This document shows, one piece after another, positions 7,332 to 8,797 of a stretch of DNA of 8,797 nucleotides (positions within the stretch are counted from its first letter, which is position 1; each line of letters starts with the position of its first letter). The stretch spans positions 1 to 8,797 of the forward strand of contig WGAB01000241.1 in NCBI GenBank assembly GCA_015489295.1. Reading direction: 5' to 3'. A model generated the notes under the pieces. That model was given only the letters and a program-made list of their open reading frames with translations. It was not told the origin of the DNA and did no database searches. A program made the translations under genes and the position numbers. This DNA comes from Caldifarciminota bacterium (GTDB lineage: Bacteria; WOR-3; Hydrothermia; WGAB01).

Positions 7332-8797
7332 ATGGGCCACAGGCTGGTGCTTGCCCTGGGGATCCTGGCGCTCCTGGGCATCCCCAGGCTGCAGGCTGCA
7401 CCCCTCAACGAGGGATTTGAAACCGGGGACATCCCGGATACCTGGACCGTGGTCAACCAGGACGGCGACGCCTACGCCTGGGAGGCCACAGACCTTTATC
7501 CCCACTCCGGCACCTACTCCGCCCGAATCCACTGGAACGCCAGCGGCAACGACGATTGGCTCATCACCCCACCCCTGGTCCCCACCACCGGCGACGTCAC
7601 CTTCTCCTTCTGGGCCCGGTCCCGCTCCTCCGTTTTTCCAGAAACCTTCCAGGTGCTGGTGTCCACCACCTCGCCGGTGCCCAACGCCTTCCACGACACC
7701 CTGGCCACGGTGCAGAATGTTCCCACCACCTATACCCAGTACACCTACGACCTGAGCGGCTACATCGGCGACACCATCTACGTGGCCGTCCGGTGCATCT
7801 CGGTGGACGAGTTCTACCTGCATGTGGACGATTTCACCGGCCCCGAGATGATCCCGCCGCCGGGCGTGAACATCGCCACCACCTCCCTGGAGGTCCCCGG
7901 CATCGTGTTCCCGGGCGAGCAGGTGTCGGCGTCGGTCGTGGTGACCAACACGAAAAGCAGCACCAGCGGCTACTTCTACGAGGTCTTCATGGTCAACGGC
8001 CAGCGGCTCGACTCAACCCGACTCCGCCTTTCCGGCGGCGAGGTGGACACGCTGTGGTTCCACTACACGGCCAGCACCACGACCACCTGGGACAGCCTGG
8101 CTGCCTTTTGCTCTGGACCCGCGGATTCCATCGGTTCCAATGCTCAGGACGATACCCTGTTCACCCGTGCCCCGGTAACCCCCTTGCACACCCCTCCCTT
8201 CTACGACGACTTCAGCACCGGCCTGGGCCACTGGGCTACCGGCGGCACCGGCGCCTGGCGGGTCCGGGCCTACGCCAAGAGCCTGGTGGGAGATTCCAGC
8301 ATGTTGCTGGACCGGGCTGCCAACAACGACGAGGGCAACAGCGATGCCTGGACTGCCTTTACGTACCCTACCTCCCGGGGCGGCCTCACCTGCTATTACC
8401 GCCTGGATGGCATGGAGAGCAACGAAACCCTGAGTTTCTGGATCTCCAAAGACCGGGGGCAAACCTGGCATCGCCTGGGAGCCGTGGGCGGCACCGGTGA
8501 TACCCTCTGGACCCGTATGCCCCTGGACTTCACCCCCTACCTGGGGAGCGGCACCGATACCCTGCTCTTTCTGGTCCGGGGCCACATGAACTTCCCCTAT
8601 GCCGGCGATGGTGCCTTCATCGACAGCGTTTACGCCGACACTGTGATGCCCCCCATTTACAACCTTGCCATCGATTCCATCCTGATGCCCCGGCCTACCG
8701 TATCGGGCACCCTCCCCCTGTACCCGGCCATCCTCGTCCGGAACCTGGGCAATCAGTACACCTCCTACCTGGCCTACGCCTGGATCCGGGACCGGAA
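7332..8797 (+). CDS. Secreted choice-of-anchor-J-like modular protein (partial, 3' end outside window)
   Basis: The 488 visible codons are open to the right edge. Residues 1-23 are a typical signal peptide (MGHRLVLALGILALLGIPRL, then QAA). Residues about 25-172 form a jelly-roll module of the choice-of-anchor-J or cleaved-adhesin type: NEGFETGDIPDTW at the start, WLITPPL (76-82), a FSFWARS strand (91-97) and a closing FYLHVDDFTG (161-170). Residues about 178-285 look like an Ig/CARDB-like sandwich. A second jelly-roll follows (about 289-437: FYDDFSTGLGHW, LSFWISKD, GDGAFIDSVYADT), and a second Ig/CARDB-like module begins near 443 and is cut. The protein is therefore exported and most likely a surface or extracellular adhesin or binding protein; catalytic residues were not recognised. 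Cysteines are few and sparse. It has its own strong promoter, palindromic operator and ribosome site. Family naming rests on pattern memory; a sorting domain may follow outside the window. Confidence 0.82.
   Translation, partial: MGHRLVLALGILALLGIPRLQAAPLNEGFETGDIPDTWTVVNQDGDAYAWEATDLYPHSGTYSARIHWNASGNDDWLITPPLVPTTGDVTFSFWARSRSSVFPETFQVLVSTTSPVPNAFHDTLATVQNVPTTYTQYTYDLSGYIGDTIYVAVRCISVDEFYLHVDDFTGPEMIPPPGVNIATTSLEVPGIVFPGEQVSASVVVTNTKSSTSGYFYEVFMVNGQRLDSTRLRLSGGEVDTLWFHYTASTTTTWDSLAAFCSGPADSIGSNAQDDTLFTRAPVTPLHTPPFYDDFSTGLGHWATGGTGAWRVRAYAKSLVGDSSMLLDRAANNDEGNSDAWTAFTYPTSRGGLTCYYRLDGMESNETLSFWISKDRGQTWHRLGAVGGTGDTLWTRMPLDFTPYLGSGTDTLLFLVRGHMNFPYAGDGAFIDSVYADTVMPPIYNLAIDSILMPRPTVSGTLPLYPAILVRNLGNQYTSYLAYAWIRDR

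Noticed and set aside
7556..8500. A 314-codon plus-strand open frame inside the secreted modular protein
   Set aside because: It is the +2 shadow of the real frame, rich in Pro, Arg and His, with no ribosome site; the real frame has a signal peptide, promoter and strong ribosome site.

Overview
The window is a gene-dense, high-GC (by eye clearly above 60%) bacterial chromosomal segment. It holds two divergent transcription units separated by about 207 bp. There are no RNA genes, insertion sequences, phage genes or CRISPR arrays. Large secreted proteins built from a signal peptide, beta-sandwich modules and a subtilisin-like protease, next to MenA-like quinone-type prenylation and an acyl-CoA carboxylase, would fit an environmental Gram-negative or diderm bacterium. 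The style of the subtilase and of the choice-of-anchor-J-like protein recalls the FCB superphylum and WOR-3/Hydrothermae-type candidate phyla. That taxonomic guess is an inference from protein style only.

Left unit (minus strand, 5409 down to 1): UbiA/MenA-like prenyltransferase, then acyl-CoA carboxylase carboxyltransferase (PccB/MmdA family), then GalU/RmlA-like sugar-phosphate nucleotidyltransferase, then secreted S8 subtilisin-like protease (cut by the left edge). Spacings are 2 nt, 2 nt and a 4-nt ATGA overlap, so this is almost certainly one translationally coupled operon. A TATACT box at 5464-5469 and a strong AAGGAGG before the prenyltransferase mark its 5' end. The operon therefore links membrane lipid or quinone prenylation, acyl-CoA carboxylation and nucleotide-sugar supply to an exported protease.

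Right unit (plus strand): an M23 (LytM/MepM-type) peptidoglycan endopeptidase overlaps a DUF488 protein by 14 nt. Then, behind its own strong sigma70-type promoter (TTGACA, 18 bp, TATAAA), comes a large secreted protein of repeated jelly-roll and Ig-like modules, cut by the right edge. An 18-bp perfect palindrome directly after the -10 box looks like a repressor operator, possibly of TetR type; its regulator is not encoded here.

I do not see a clear, self-contained undescribed system. The items most worth a second look are the mixed operon, the cysteine at the carboxylase's substrate-specificity position, the palindromic operator on the secreted-protein promoter, and the duplicated module architecture of that protein.
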